Source: Massariosphaeria phaeospora
Taxonomy: Eukaryota; Ascomycota; Dothideomycetes; Pleosporales
NCBI GenBank assembly: GCA_011032825.1
Contig: JAADJZ010000025.1
Coordinates: 372,001-436,000 of the forward strand
Length of the DNA stretch: 64,000 nt
Direction of reading: 5' to 3'
The position numbers and the translations under genes are program-made. How positions within the stretch are numbered: the stretch's first letter is position 1; each line of letters begins with the position of its first letter. Under the pieces are notes generated by a model. The model was not told the origin of the DNA and searched no databases. It saw only the letters and a program-made list of their open reading frames with translations. Of this stretch, positions 41,683 through 54,474 are shown one piece after another.

Positions 41683-42180
41683 GGGGCATGGTAGAGGTGC
41701 GCCGAGTGTGCAGAGGTGAAGCCGATGGATGGCAAACCTTATGGGATTTCTACCTAGCGTGTTGGCCATGACGTCGGCCTTGCCCAAGGAGGTTAGGCAC
41801 GCCCTTTTGTCACAGCCGATGGCTAGCTCTAGGGCATGTCGCTGGCTCTGTCTCCATCGTAGTCGTGGATGGCTTGTTTGCCAGGAGTGTTCCCCGGTTG
41901 TTGCTGTGTTGCTCCTGTTGTGCGACCGCTTCTCGGACGGGGCTGCCCAATGGCGCCGCATCATGTGACTGGCCCCACTTTTCTGCGGTGGGCCCTGGGG
42001 ACCCTGCCCGGGCATATCCATCAACGCGGACAGCATCACCCCACAGACTTGTCTCGCGACGACGTTTTGCAGCGAGAGTGTTCTCCGGATGGGCCCACCA
42101 GCTGATGCGCAGGAGACCTCGGGTCGAGCCCTAGGACAACGCACGGCACGGTGCGATGCTGCGGGGGGCTGAGAGGGGCA

Positions 42181-42187
42181 TATAAGG
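42181..42187 (+). promoter_or_regulatory. TATA box
   Basis: TATAAGG lies about 110 bases before the ATG at 42292. A CACAGCACAG/CCACACA simple repeat fills the leader between about 42209 and 42249. Confidence 0.55.
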
Positions 42188-42291
42188 CTGGCTGCCCAGG
42201 ACTCACCAGCACAGCACAGCACAGCACCACACACCACACACCACACACAAGACACGTCCTGTAAGCTCGACGAGCGCATCCCTGGCACAAC

Positions 42292-42840
42292 ATGGCCACC
42301 GAGGACACGGTGCAGCTCAACGAGGCCCACGCCCCGCAGCAGGCCTCGCTTGACGCCTTCGACTCGGTCCTGGCCGCGGTCAAGCACGAGCTCATCAAGG
42401 TCCGCCGCAACCACGACAGTACGTCCATCATTTTATAGTTTTTGGGGTTTTAGCTAGTACACAAACATGAGATCAAAGCCCCCCCCAACTAACACGCCCG
42501 CACAACAGAGCACGAGCCCGAATACTTCCGCGCAGTCCAAGCCCTCTCCGACGACGCCCTGACCTCCTTCTCCGCGCACAACCTCGACTCGGTGCGCGTG
42601 GCCTCGTCCGCCTACGGCCTGCACCTCTTCGCCAAGGTACAGATCCCCGCTGCGGACAACGCGTACATCCACGTGCGCATCTTTGGCTCGGCGAAGGAGG
42701 GCACCGACGGCAGTAGCGTCGACGAGAGGGAGTACAAGCTGCACAGCCTGCACACGCAGGAGGTGGTCAAGGACGACGGCGACCGCATCTACAAGGCGAT
42801 ATTCGCGAAGAATGACGACTTGGAATGGTTTGATACGTAG
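42292..42840 (+). CDS. Small protein with weak stefin (type-1 cystatin)-like pattern
   Basis: Two exons, 42292-42418 and 42509-42840, give 152 residues. The intron contains AACTAACAC. No signal peptide is present. The core shows the strand order of a stefin: SVRVASSAYGLHLFAKVQIP, NAYIHVRIFGSAK, then REYKLHSLHTQEV and a terminal NDDLEWFDT. This recalls the QVVAGxxY, yxHLRVF and DELTYF elements of stefins. The inhibitory Q-x-V-x-G loop is not conserved (VRVASS instead). The fold is therefore a guess and protease inhibition should not be assumed. Third-position GC is very high, suggesting good expression. Otherwise it would be an unassigned conserved small protein. Confidence 0.75.
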
Positions 42841-43054
42841 TAGTCTTGAGTTTTGAGATACCCTTTTGAGGGCGCGGGAGAGCTGTATGGAATCTGGATG
42901 GACATGGTCAACGTGACGCGGCCGGTTTTCGCACGCTTTATCTGTCGCCTTTGCGCCTCTACGATGATACGGTTGCATTTATTTCCATCTGCCTTTTTAA
43001 TTGCATGAGCCCTGTTGAATTGAACACAAATTACAGTGCAGTCCTAAACCCGGC

Positions 43055-44496
43055 TCAGCTCTTTCTCTCCACGCCACCTGCATCTACGGAACCACGAGAC
43101 GCCGGCCCGGGCACGACCGCCGCTTCCGTAGGCGAACCACCCTCGCGTCCAAACCGCAGAAACCCACCCTCTCCCCCGCCTACGCCTCGGCCGCCATCCT
43201 CTTGCGCATCAAAGTCCAAATCCACATAATGATAGACCCAAAACGAGCAGAAGACAAACGATGTGCCCGCGACTACGCTGACGGTCAAATACATAACCGC
43301 AATCTACCACAGTAGTCAGCTTGGTCCCGCGCTTTGAAGAGCACGGATGCAGGTATGCTTTAGGCAGTATATATATAGTGAGAAAGGACGACGGCTAAGG
43401 AGGAAGTACTCACGCTACACCCGTCCCCCCACCCGTCCTCCTCCAACCTCATCAACGGCGTGCACACCAGCACCGTCAACCCCACCAAAAACGCACATAC
43501 CGAATACGCCGTGAACATCATCGGGGCCTGCCAAGTAAACACCATCTTCCGCCTCGGCATCCACGCACTCGAGCCCTTCGACAGCAGCAATGGCTGGTAC
43601 CGGTGGAACGTCCGGCTCGCTTGACTTGTTTGAGGCCGGCTCGGATTTGCGGTTGATGGTGGGGTTTGCATCGGTATGGGGCCCAGGATATGTAGGACCG
43701 TGACTTGCGACGCCGAGAGCAGAATGCCTAGGATGGACAGCACGAGACTGCTGTGCCAGAGCCCGTGGGTCAGCCAGTGGGCTTCTTCGATGGTGGTCCA
43801 GGAGAAGGCGCCGATGACGGCGGCGGCGAGGATGGCGCACTATACCTTTCGAGCGGGTCATCAGCACAATACAACAACCACAAGCCCCGGCGTGTACCGT
43901 ATAAACCTTTGCACTGCGAGCCAATCGCTGGCAAGGGAGATTCTCCAGAGCTCCACTCGTCAAACTCTTGCTATCAGTCTACCTTCCGTCTATGCCTCCA
44001 ATCACCTGGTTGGTGTCCCCCGCGAGCGGTGGGCAGAGACTGCAAGTTTCTACGGCATACGCGAACGTAACACTCGCGCGCTCAGTGCAGTGAGGCCTTA
44101 CTTACCGCAATAGAGATGAACTGCAACTCGACCAGTTTCCTTGCCCGCCAGAGCGCCACGGTGCGCAGCAACTCGGCCGAGTCTTGGGACTGACACGCGA
44201 GGCGCGCGATCTTCTGGAGCGGTCCCGTCGTGTTGAATGTGTAGTGGCGGTAGTACGAGAGCGTGAAGAGAAAGACGATGGCGTCTGGTATGGCGAGGAC
44301 AAAGGCCTGGCTTGGGGTTAGTTAGACTCCAGAGGAGCGCGAGATGTCGACATAGACGTAGACATAGACGTAGACATATCCGGCTCAGTACCAAAGACTT
44401 GGTTAGATAGCGAAGAGCGTTACGCTGGGCTGGAAAACGTACTTTCAGCAGACCCCCGATGGTCTGCAGCGCATGGGGGGTGGAGCCGGACGACAT
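43055..44496 (-). CDS. Membrane protein of unknown function, four exons
   Basis: Exons 44496-44443, 44306-44106, 43839-43414 and 43303-43055, each ending at a codon boundary, give 309 residues. The start MSSGSTPHALQTIGGLLK is followed by AFVLAIPDAIVFLFTLSYYR, the first span. A cytoplasmic-type helical region follows (LQKIARLACQSQDSAELLRT). Later spans lie near CAILAAAVIGAFSW, LSILGILLSASQVTVLHILG, MMFTAYSVCAFLVGLTVLVC and VMYLTVSVVAGTSFVFCSFW. The tail is Gly/Arg/Glu-rich. Short phase-0 exons of this kind are unusual in this window. No family name is recognised with confidence. Confidence 0.75.
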
Positions 44497-45485
44497 GATG
44501 AGGCTAGGCTGGCAAGTTGAGATGGAGACAGTAGGTTCGGCACGCGCATAGCCCTTTCTTTGTAGATTGAGAAAAAGACGGAAAACGGGGCGTCCCACTC
44601 GCTAGGGGTGGCGGAATTGAGGTGGTGGTGGCCATGCTCAAGGAAGGGCGAAGTGCACTGGATAGAAGGCAATGGACACAGCCGCATGGGGGGGCTCAGA
44701 ACACACACGGCTGTGCTAATACTTCTTGGCGGGGAGCGTCTGCCTCGTGTTTGGGTGTGATGTTTGTGGCTGCTTTCGTATCAGCCTAGCCCCGTGCATT
44801 AATGCGTGCCCTCCGCTCCGATGTAAGTAAGATAGCTTTAGGCAATGCTCTTGACAGTGTAAGAAATTCTGGCAATAGCTAGATAGACTAGTTTTGTCTT
44901 TACAAAGCCTTGCTGTATCTAGTATACTAGGTAATGTCAATGTACTATGAAACTTATAAGAAGGTGTAGGAGTGTAGGAGTGTAGTTGAGGTGTCGGATT
45001 AGCGGACACTATTTAATGCACGGGGGTGAGCTGGAGACGAGAAGGCACAGTGGAAGCCACTGACGTTTTCTTGATTTGCCTGCTCGGCATGGATGCTTGT
45101 CATAGCGTATAGAGGATACACCATGTATGCATTTATAATACAGATAGTAATACAACAAGTCTTTGGGAGTCTGCAACCCGGACAGCACTTCGACCATGTT
45201 TGGGATGCTAGAAGCTCTTTCCGTGCGTGCGTTGTCTATAGTCTGAAAACTGTGAGTGGCGGTACGCACCAAGGCTGAGGACCATGTGCGATACACACTC
45301 GCGACCGCATCGCAGCGGCGCGGAGGTGTCTGTGCCTCTCAATAGATCTCGTCCCGATCGATGGGGTTGTCACATCCCGACATGTACAGCTGCAGCTGGG
45401 CTATGAGCCTCAAGCGAGCAGGCATATCTTCAGGACGAGGCCCGCATGCGCTTTACTTGACAGGAGAGCATGCCTTGACTGTGCC
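44497..45485. other. Intergenic with dispersed repeat copy
   Basis: No gene is seen. At about 44888-44940 is a copy of a dispersed repeat marked by ATCTAGTATACTA. Related copies lie near 49.25 and 60.94 kb. Confidence 0.5.
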
Positions 45486-47285
45486 TCAAGTCTTCGGCGG
45501 AGTCTGATACAGCCACCTCTTCGTCATGCGCCGCACAGTCTTCTTCGACTCCTCTGGCGGAACAGCATGCTTCTCTTCCAAATGCTCGCCTAGCCGATCG
45601 CCATTCTCAAACTGCGCATTGTTGCACGCACTATAACCGCAGATGAAAACGGCGCCTGTGGCGTAGGCTTCCCAGAGCGTCGCATCGTCGGCGCGCCTCC
45701 TGCGGCGTGCGACTAGCTCTCTAGCACACTGTTCGATGTGCCTTGTATTGGAACTGTTCTTTGCCCATCGGTTGAACTGCGTCCGTATCTTCCTCAGCGT
45801 CTTGTGTCCGGGATCTCTGGTGGAGAAACCGCTAGGTTTCCAGTCGTCGAGCTCGACGCCCAGGCCTCTGTCATCGTTGAATCGCCAGTACAGATCGCGC
45901 CCATCCAGCTGACCAGCAACGATTGTTGGATCAGTTGCCCTGTCCACAAACTCGCGGACTCTCTTGAATATGCTTTTTCCTCCCGACTCCAAGGTATCTT
46001 TCGATGTCCCAATATTTACAACCGCCCCAACGTTATGTTTCCCATGAAGAGAAGCAATCTCCAAAATGCCTTCTTGGGTAGGGTTGTTGGTCTGGCCAAA
46101 CCCGCCATCTGAGAAGAACATCTCAGTACCGCCCTCTATGCTATTTCGCTGGAAGACAATCTCTTTGAAGTACATTGGTGCTGCTGTTGCTGCACGTGCA
46201 ACTTCCCAGATGTGCAGAGCATCCGCCTTCCCAAAGTTCTTTCGGTGGGCTCTGTTCGATTGCCCGGTACCTGTACGGCGTCGATCCTGGAGGGGTAGAT
46301 CTTCTTTTTCCTCGTGGTCGTACGATCTGAGTAGGTATAGTGTCGTCTGAGAGCCTTTGGAACCCTTCGTTCGTTCATATTTGTAAGTCGTAACGAATCT
46401 ACATCGGCGTAAGCCAGACTGAGCAAGCAGGTGAACTTTATGGCGGATACTTACGTCTTGCAGATTCCGGCAGGAGATGGAAATTTCACGTTGTGGAGCT
46501 GCTGATTCACTTCACATCGCCGCGCCGTCACGTCTTTGAGCGCTCTCTCCATAGCAGCAGCACTGTACTTCGACCAGGGTACGATGGCGATGTTGCGTTG
46601 CGATACAAGCCGCGGCCTTCCGAAGATTATGTTGCTCATAGTTTCGTATTCGCGCAGACAATCATGAACTGTCATTCTGAATCGGCCAAGCATAATTGCA
46701 ATGAGTCTGTCTATTATGTTAGCATTGCCACTATGACTACAGGGGGTTCAAACATACGCTCCGGTGCTGGAACCGCAGATGTAATCGAAATAGTGACAAG
46801 GAAGAAACTTCCTAGAATCGCGAAGGAAGTTACAGATGTCCGTCTCACCATTCTTACGAGCTAGCTCCTTGCCATTCAAGGGACCTTGCGTTGCACCTTC
46901 CGGGTATGCATGGGGCAGGAAGCTGTGCAGCGAATTATCCGAGCCCTTGAGATAAGCTTGGCGCCGCTCTTCCGCCGCAATCGCTTTCATGAGCTTTTTC
47001 AGTACTAGGAGAGACCAGTATCCACGAATGCCTCCGCCATCTATTCCAGTGAAGGTAAGCTTCCATCCGAGTCTTGGCGTTGAGGAAGCACTAACCTAAG
47101 CTCAGTAGATTCTGTTGGCTCCAAACTTCGTCTAGAGGATATTCTCTGCGGTAGGATATTCGGTCGCAATCATCCGAATCGTCTCGAAATGATCGTTCCT
47201 TTCCTTTATGGGGTGTAGACGCATTAGAAGGCGCAATGGAAGGTCCCGCAATTGAAGTAGAGCTAGCGCTATATGGTGTCGCCAT
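45486..47285 (-). CDS. Patatin-like phospholipase
   Basis: Four exons, 47285-47096, 47040-46758, 46706-46455 and 46398-45486, give 545 residues, all in phase. The ATG at 47285 (MATPYSASS) is used because the open frame's earlier codon is TTG. The oxyanion motif DGGGIRG is at 64-70. The nucleophile elbow G153-S-S155-T-G157 and the Asp of DGG (D339) complete a Ser-Asp dyad. Patatins hydrolyse acyl chains from glycerolipids. In fungi, patatin domains also sit in NLR-like incompatibility proteins, but here no NB-ARC or repeats follow. The C-terminal 80 residues contain CGYSACNNAQFENG and GEHLEEKH, a C2H2-like zinc-binding arrangement. That is an unusual appendage. Confidence 0.88.
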
Positions 47286-49719
47286 GTTGAACAAGCGGGT
47301 GACTTGGACTGAGTGAATGATAGTATCTTGAAATGTCTCGGGCTGAGTCTATATGTAGCTTTTTCATTATATGGCTTCCGGGCTGGGCCGTGGTTCACGC
47401 AGTATAGCATGGAAATGGGCGTGTCGAAGAGCCTCAGTATCGCCTACGCTACAGGCGTTCTCAGCTAGCACTCAGCCTGACACCCTGATATGGGTATTCT
47501 CATTGGCCGTCTAACTCGTGTAACTAGGCTGCCACCCTCAATGGCGTAGTTACGACGAACCTGTAAAAGGATTGTCGCAAAACATCATGTGGAGGCTGGG
47601 AGAGGTTCTATCGATGATTGCTGATCTGAGGTGGGTGAGCCTTCGTCAATTTCTTCCACATTGGTCGGTTCAGCCTTGCTGTTGATGGTGGGTGGGATGT
47701 GCTTGTGATTGGACTTTAAATATCGAGGTTGCTGCCTTAAGCACTGCATTGTTTTGACTTTCCCGTCGAGATGCTCAGCCGCGTGCCGCAATAGCTTAGA
47801 ATACGGATGCTTTTTTTTCCTGAGAAAACCCTCTACGTCCCTGGGTAGATCGACAGAGCTTCAACCGATGTGTTATGGAGGGATGGAGAAGGACCCGACT
47901 CATGGTGAACTAATAGTGAACAGATACACCGGACATATATTCGAAGCGGCCTCTGTCGGCGGACTCTCGCTTCATTGGTGTCCGCCACCAATTCTTCCCC
48001 CGTATCTTGAACCCCGAGGTCGCGTTTGCTTCAACTCGAGGACCGACAGGGGGCCCGATTGGGTATAACCCATACACGAGATAGGGGGTAGTTATCTCAC
48101 AAGTGGCTTTCACACCACTCCTGCCGATCGGAGGTTGCTGCGCCACTGCCTGGTTATGCATTTTGTTTATTGGCTGCGGATCGCAGATGGAGGGCAGCCG
48201 CGACGCGCCGCTCCGTAATGTGTGACACGTGCATGTTCCTGGCAATCTAGTGGACAACTTGATATGCTTCAGCTGATGCGCCTCACTCTAGCGGTTGAAC
48301 TCCCTTTAGGTATGTATACCGCCTGTCGGACGCCCTTGAAATCTAAATGATCGGAACTCTCGTTGAGTGACGTTATCTTTCTTGAACACCCTTCTTTATC
48401 TTTTATCTATACCAGAGTTGTCATCGAATGGAGTCCATGGACCGTGGGTTGGGCGCCCATGAATCGTTCAACATCGAACCGCGAGGGAGGTGCTCGATAC
48501 CACGAAGTTGGGATCGTGCGGTTGTGTACGATGCCGAGAGTGGAAAGGTCAGCATCCGGAAAAGAAAAGATGTGAACAGAGGTAGATGGTGAGATCCGAA
48601 GAAAAACTATGATGCGCTGACATGAGATCATAGACAAGTACGATTATGAATTGAAGCTACCCAGAAGGAAAAAAGAAGTCTCGCTGTTTGTGGACCAAGA
48701 GACAGAGACGAATTTGAAAACGGAGGGCGCCGACCGACAAAAGAACGATGTGTTCCTCGCCAGACTGAGTCTTGACCACCTAAGCCTGATGGATCGTACC
48801 TTCTTCATCCTGGGGCTTCTGTCAACATTATACGTTTCCGCACCTTGGAGTGACGTTGCTTCGATGGTCTCACAGAGCTGATATCTGGATACGTATGTAC
48901 GACTTGAACGCGAGTTAGGTAGATGATAGATAGGGTTGGCGTGACTGAATGGGGTCTTATTCGGAGGCAGCGCCAAGCAACCACTGAATCGAGACTTCAG
49001 GTGACAAGAAGATAGCGGTTGAGCGAAACAGTTTTGAATCACGTGGACATTGAAGAACCTGGTATTTGTTGTCATGATGGGATGAAGACGGTGGTGGTGA
49101 TGGAGACATGAGGGAATTCGAGGTGCGATCATGGACAGACGATCCTTTAGCGCGACTTACCTAAGCAGCGCCTAGTCATGACAGAATTCATTGCTGATAG
49201 GTGGTACGACCTGAGCAATCCTCTTAACAATGTCTAGCCAAAATGTTTACGAAGCCCTATTGCATCTAGTATACTAAGTAGTGCTTCAAGTAGGACCTGT
49301 GTACAAGAGGAGTGCGCATTAGAAATGAATCATGCCAGCGGGGTGTTATTAGCTAGGTAGCGATGTTGACGATATAATTACATGTAACACTATCAAGACA
49401 TAACGCGAACTAAACGAAGTGGTAATTGAACATTCTATATACAATGCCACAACAATCGTGCGAGCGATTGCAACACTCTACAAATACTTCCTCCCCTTTC
49501 TCTAATTAGACCAAGTATATAACAGCCCGCCGCAATCTATGCGACTTGCCAAACAACCACCCCAGTAAAAGAAAACGTAATGTTGTAGTAGTAAGCGCTC
49601 AGACATGTCTATCACGGCGAGGGAGGAGAGTGGTCATGCGCTCGGTTCTATGCAATGACTCAGAAATATGAAAGGAAACAGAGAGAGAGATAATCAAGTA
49701 GGTGTAGAAAAAGTAGAGT
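47286..49719. other. Gene-poor stretch
   Basis: No supported gene in 2.4 kb. Frames at 47585-48260 and 48644-49132 lack motifs. A dispersed repeat copy lies at 49250-49345. The 3' UTR of the ABC transporter occupies the right end. Confidence 0.45.
49250..49345. repeat. Dispersed repeat copy
   Basis: Contains GCATCTAGTATACTAAGTAG, and ends with GTGCGCATTAGAAAT and CATGCCAGCGGGGTG. It aligns by eye over about 95 bases with 60930-61027, and over about 45 bases with 44888-44940. Confidence 0.6.
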
Positions 49720-52700
49720 CTAGACTTTCTCAATGTCGCGGGGTGGCGCAGACGTGGGAGCAGCATGCGAAATCTTGTCTTCTTTTCCCTCGACCCCGCT
49801 ACTGGCGCGATCCGAGTCGTGCGCATCGGCGTTGGCCTCGGCCTCGGCGCGCGCTGCAGTCGGGTCCTCCTTCTCCTTCTTGACCTTCGGGACGCGAACA
49901 AGCCAGTAGAAGAAGAGCGCACCGAAAATGTTGAAGATGACATAGACCCAAAGGATTCCAAAGTTGCGCCAGACGTCGCTGTAGTTGGCTGAAACGGCGC
50001 TCAAGAAGACGTTCGTGTCGCCCATAGCACACCAGCTGCAATCGGATGTGGCATTGTCGTCCATCATGTAGCCACCCATGACAGCTTTGTAGTTGGCAAT
50101 GTACTCGCCGCAGGTTCCTTGAACAGGGTTGAAGTGGACGTACTCGTTTGGCGCGCATTGAACTTGCGAGTTGGCCACCCCGACGGATAGCATACCAGCG
50201 ACCATGTAAGTAAAGGGCGAGAGGCGATACATGAAGATCCAGAAGCGTGGGAACTGAGCAGGAGTGGCAAGGATACCACAGAAGATCAAGCAAAGCGAAA
50301 AGGCCAAGTTGGCGATGTTGCCGCCAGCTTCCGCCATTTCGACACCTGCGATAACCAAGTGCGCAAACGTCGAGGTAAAGAGGAGGAACATCCAAAGAAA
50401 AAGCCACATCTGGGCACCGCGGAGAACAACGGAATCTGTCATTTCGGCGTTGTGTTGGAGGCCGATGGGATAATACCAGGTAACAAAGATAAGAACGGAC
50501 ATGAGCGTATTCCAGGGAAGTTCCACCGCGACGTTGGCAATCATGAAAGCTTGCCAGGAATATGCTTTGCTCGGACGCTCACGGACTTCGTACAAGGCGC
50601 GTTGTGTGACGAAGTGAGGCATGATCTGTTGTACGAGTTGGCCGAAGATAGTCATGAGCATAAAGATACCGAACATCTGATTCTGGAGACCTTGCATTGT
50701 GTTTGGCGTTTTGTAGAGCGAGAAACCGATGAAAAGACCAGATAGACCGCAGAGTATAGTCTTGGAGTAGATGTACGCTGGGGTGCGCCAGTATTGCTGG
50801 AAGACTCGGACAGTGACTTCACGGAGTTGATCACCGAATGGTGCGGCAAACTCCCGATAGGCGGCCTTGTCATCCCGCTTCTGAGCAGACATTGTGCGTT
50901 GGAGGGCGGTTGCCTGTCCGCGTTCGTACTTGAGGTCTGCGAGATGCTCCTGGACGGCGGCATATTCCGCAGAGTCGCGCCAGGTTTGATGCCAGTCGAT
51001 GTCAGTATGTGATCCCGGAGCTGCGCCGATAACTTCCAACATCCACTCGGCGGGGTTCGCAGCGGGAGGGCATGGGGGTCCACCGTTGCGGACAAAATAG
51101 TCAATCAGGATCTTGGAGTTTTGGCCTACATCTCCATAGTATACAGTCCGACCACCAGACTTAAGGAAGAGGAGGCGGTCGAAACGCTGGAACAACATGG
51201 CGGACGGTTGATGAATAGTGCAGAGAATTGCCTGTCCATTCTTCTTCAGCTTATCGAGGAGGTCGAGAATGGCCCATGAGGTCTGCGAATCTAGACCAGA
51301 AGTCGGCTCGTCCAGGAAGAGAAGGAGGGCAGGCTTAGCGGCGAGCTCTACACCAATTGTAAGACGTTTGCGTTGTTCAACATTGAGACCTTCACCGGGG
51401 ACACCAACGACGGCATCAGCGTATTCGGTCATATCCAGAAGCTTGATCACCTCCTCCACATATTCAACCTTCTCTTGGCGAGACACATGGGCAGGCTGAC
51501 GGAGAAGGGCAGAGAAAGTAAGAGCCTCACGAACGGTAGAGGTAGACAAATGGAGATCCTGCTGCTGGGCATACCCAGTCTTGCGCTGGAACGAGTCATC
51601 GCGGGGTTTGCCGTCAACTAGCATCTCTCCGGAAATGACTCCCATTGTGGTACGAGTGGCAAGGCAATCAAGAAGCGTTGTCTTTCCAGCGCCTGAGACA
51701 CCCATCAAAGCGGTTAGGGTACCTGGTTTGACCCAGCCATCCACGTGATCGAGAATTCGGCGAGGTTCACCTTTGATCTTGATATCGTAGCATACGTCTT
51801 TCCACTGGAAGATGGCAGTCTGGCGCTCAATGATAGCAATGTCATCGGAGTGAGTCTTGTCTGCAACTACATTGCGGCCAGCAGGTGCAGACTCCAAGTC
51901 ATCAGACGATTTGCTGCTCTTCAAGGCTTTGTGACCGCGTCGGAAAACCAACACCTCGCCTTTTGACTTCTTCGCGGTGATGAACTCGGTGGCAACGAGA
52001 TAGAGAGCCATGAGCCCGAACATGAAAGCAAACATGATGCCCAAATTCCTCCATTTGTTTGAGTTGTAGTATTCGAATGCGGACGCAATATATGTGTCAC
52101 CGCTGACAAAATCGTTGCCCGGAACGGATCCCACAGTAGAGCAGACACGACTCTCGGCCGGGATATTTTCATATCCGGGACCCATGGGAGTAAAGTTGAC
52201 GCATGGGAAATTTCGATTATGAAACTCGTTGGCCATCAACGCTTCGAAACCGTAGCTGACGGGGTTTATGTAGCGGATCCACTTTGACCATCCAAGCATA
52301 TAGTTTGGTGGAATTGCGAAGCCAGTATACATGACAAGACCTAGGATGAGGATCGCAGCCGGAGCCAAAGCCTGGACCAAAGATCTAGAGCAAGAGGCAA
52401 TAGAGCGGAAGAACATGGACATGGTCAAGGTAAGGGTGAACGAGATCAATACGAAGAAGAAGAATCGGCCGGGTTCTCTACGCAGGTTGGTCATGAAGTA
52501 GAGGACCAGATTGAAAGTGATGGCGTTTAGAATTTTGTAAGGCATATCCGTAAGCATAGAAGCAAATGCCTCTGCGGAGGGATGGTAAAGAGCGTATCGA
52601 GAGTGTTTTTCCACAATCGGCCGTTGAGCGTACAGGGTGAGAATTTCAAGGGCGGAACCAAAGGCGTTCATTAGAATTGCGAAGAAGAGAAGGGCAGCAC

Positions 52701-54474
52701 GCGAGTAGAAGCTGCTTGTGTCGGCTGGGAGGTTGTAAAAGACGGATGAGATGATGAGGGCCATAACGGAGTTTGCGATCAGCTGCGTGAGGGTAATGCT
52801 GGGATCCGCCATAAGCCGGCGGAATCCACGCCATAGGCAAAGGTTGATTTGTTGTATATATGACAGCGTGTAAGGCGAGGACACACGCTGGCCCTTGGCC
52901 TGTTGAGCTCTCCGAGATTCTTTGAACTTCTGGAGCTGTTCTCCTCCGATAGGGAATTTCTGGTTGTAGACTTCGATTTGCTGCATCAGCTCCGCGCGTT
53001 CAGAAGAGTCCTTCCACCGCTGGGCAAACTCATCCGGGGTTCGTGGTACACGATCGGCGAATCCAGGGCGCACGACGCGTTCCAGAGAACTCGTCATTGA
53101 TGTGAGGAAATCGGCGTCCGTTTGCCGGTCAGGGCAATCGAAACCCATGTTGACGAAGAACTGCTTCGCAGCGGTTGTGCGTCCAAAGTAGATCTGACGG
53201 CCCTCGTACAGCACCAGGACCTTGTCAAAGACATCATAGGCGGCCTGCGGAGCTTGGTAGATGGCGACGCAAGCAGTGGCACCATTTATCTCAGTCTGCA
53301 TACGAAGAGTCCTGACGAATTCAATGGCGTTTGCGGAGTCGAGGCCTCGAGTTGAGTTGTCCCAGCACTGCAGCGGTGCCTGGCTCAGAGCGGCCTCGGC
53401 GATACTGACCCGCTTTCGCTCTCCACCAGACACGCCGCGGATGAAGTCGTTGCCAACCTTGGTGTTGATGGTATGGCCAATGCCGAAGATGGCCATGATG
53501 ACATCGCGCATGTGTTCGGCGTACTGGGTAACAGTGGCACCGCCCGGGATGTGACGTGGTGCTCGGGCGCGTGCTGCGAACCACAGCGTCTCCCCAACCG
53601 TGAGCATGGGAAAGTGAACGTCGACCTCGGCTGTGTAGATGGCCTCTCCCCGGAAGTCTTTGGCCATGTGTTTTGCACTAATGCCTGTTTCATGTTAGTG
53701 GAAGGACGAAGATGGATTTCCGGGGTGCTACACACCTTGATAGTTGATATCAGACTTCTCGTCGACGAAGAAACCGTGCGTCTCTCCCGTGATGGTCTTG
53801 AGGAAGGTCGAGCACCCAGATCCCGGAGGCCCAAGCACGACTAGCATCTCTCCCGCCTCGACCAGACCGTCTACGCTCCGCAGGATGTTGATCTTTCGGC
53901 CGCGGTCGCCCATTATCCGCTTTACGAGACCGGGGCCTTCCAACCAGACATTGCCGACACTCTTTTGATAATCGCTGTCGGCTCCGAATCCGTGGACGTT
54001 CAGGTTGCTGAACGACACACCGGCTGTCCGGGGAGGATGGGCGTGTTCATCCGATGTCTGGAGGTGCAGCATGGCCTTGCACCACGCCCGAGCGTTGAAA
54101 TGGTCGCCATTGGGGTCCAGCGAGGAGCCAGGCTCGGCGTGGAAGGGATTCTGGCCTGTGGAAGAGTGATGGCTCTGCGCGGTGTAGCGGCGGGCCAATT
54201 GGTGGACGGCGTCTTCTCTGTCGTCTGCGCTCACATGGTCGGCGTGGTGGTTGGTGGTCAGGGTCGAGTCCTTGGGGCCCGGGCGCTCGTTTGTGCTCCT
54301 TCGCGACCGCGAACCATCGGCATTGGCGGTGATGGTAGAGGCATCCGAGTCGGCACCATTGCGCTCGATGGCTTCGGGGTGTTGGGGTGTGCGGGCGACA
54401 GCGTCTGGCAGCGAGACGCCGTTATGTGCAGCCTCGCGGTCGCCGTTGCTCGTGAAGTTGCCGACCAAGCTCAT
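49720..54474 (-). CDS. PDR-type (ABCG) full-size ABC drug transporter, CDR1-like
   Basis: Two exons, 54474-53736 and 53684-49720, give 1567 residues, a normal length for the family. The short intron restores [21 protein letters not shown]. The layout is NBD1-TMD1-NBD2-TMD2. In NBD1, Walker A is GPPGSGCST (215-223) with Cys for Lys, the signature is VSGGERKR (331-338), and Walker B is [10 protein letters not shown] with Asn. NBD2 has an orthodox Walker A ([11 protein letters not shown]) and Walker B ([12 protein letters not shown]) but a degenerate signature (LNVEQRKR). This asymmetry, with only one competent ATP site, is normal for fungal PDR pumps. Such pumps sit in the plasma membrane and export azoles and other hydrophobic toxins. 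The first 190 residues are polar. A 3-kb upstream region suggests extensive regulation. Confidence 0.96.
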
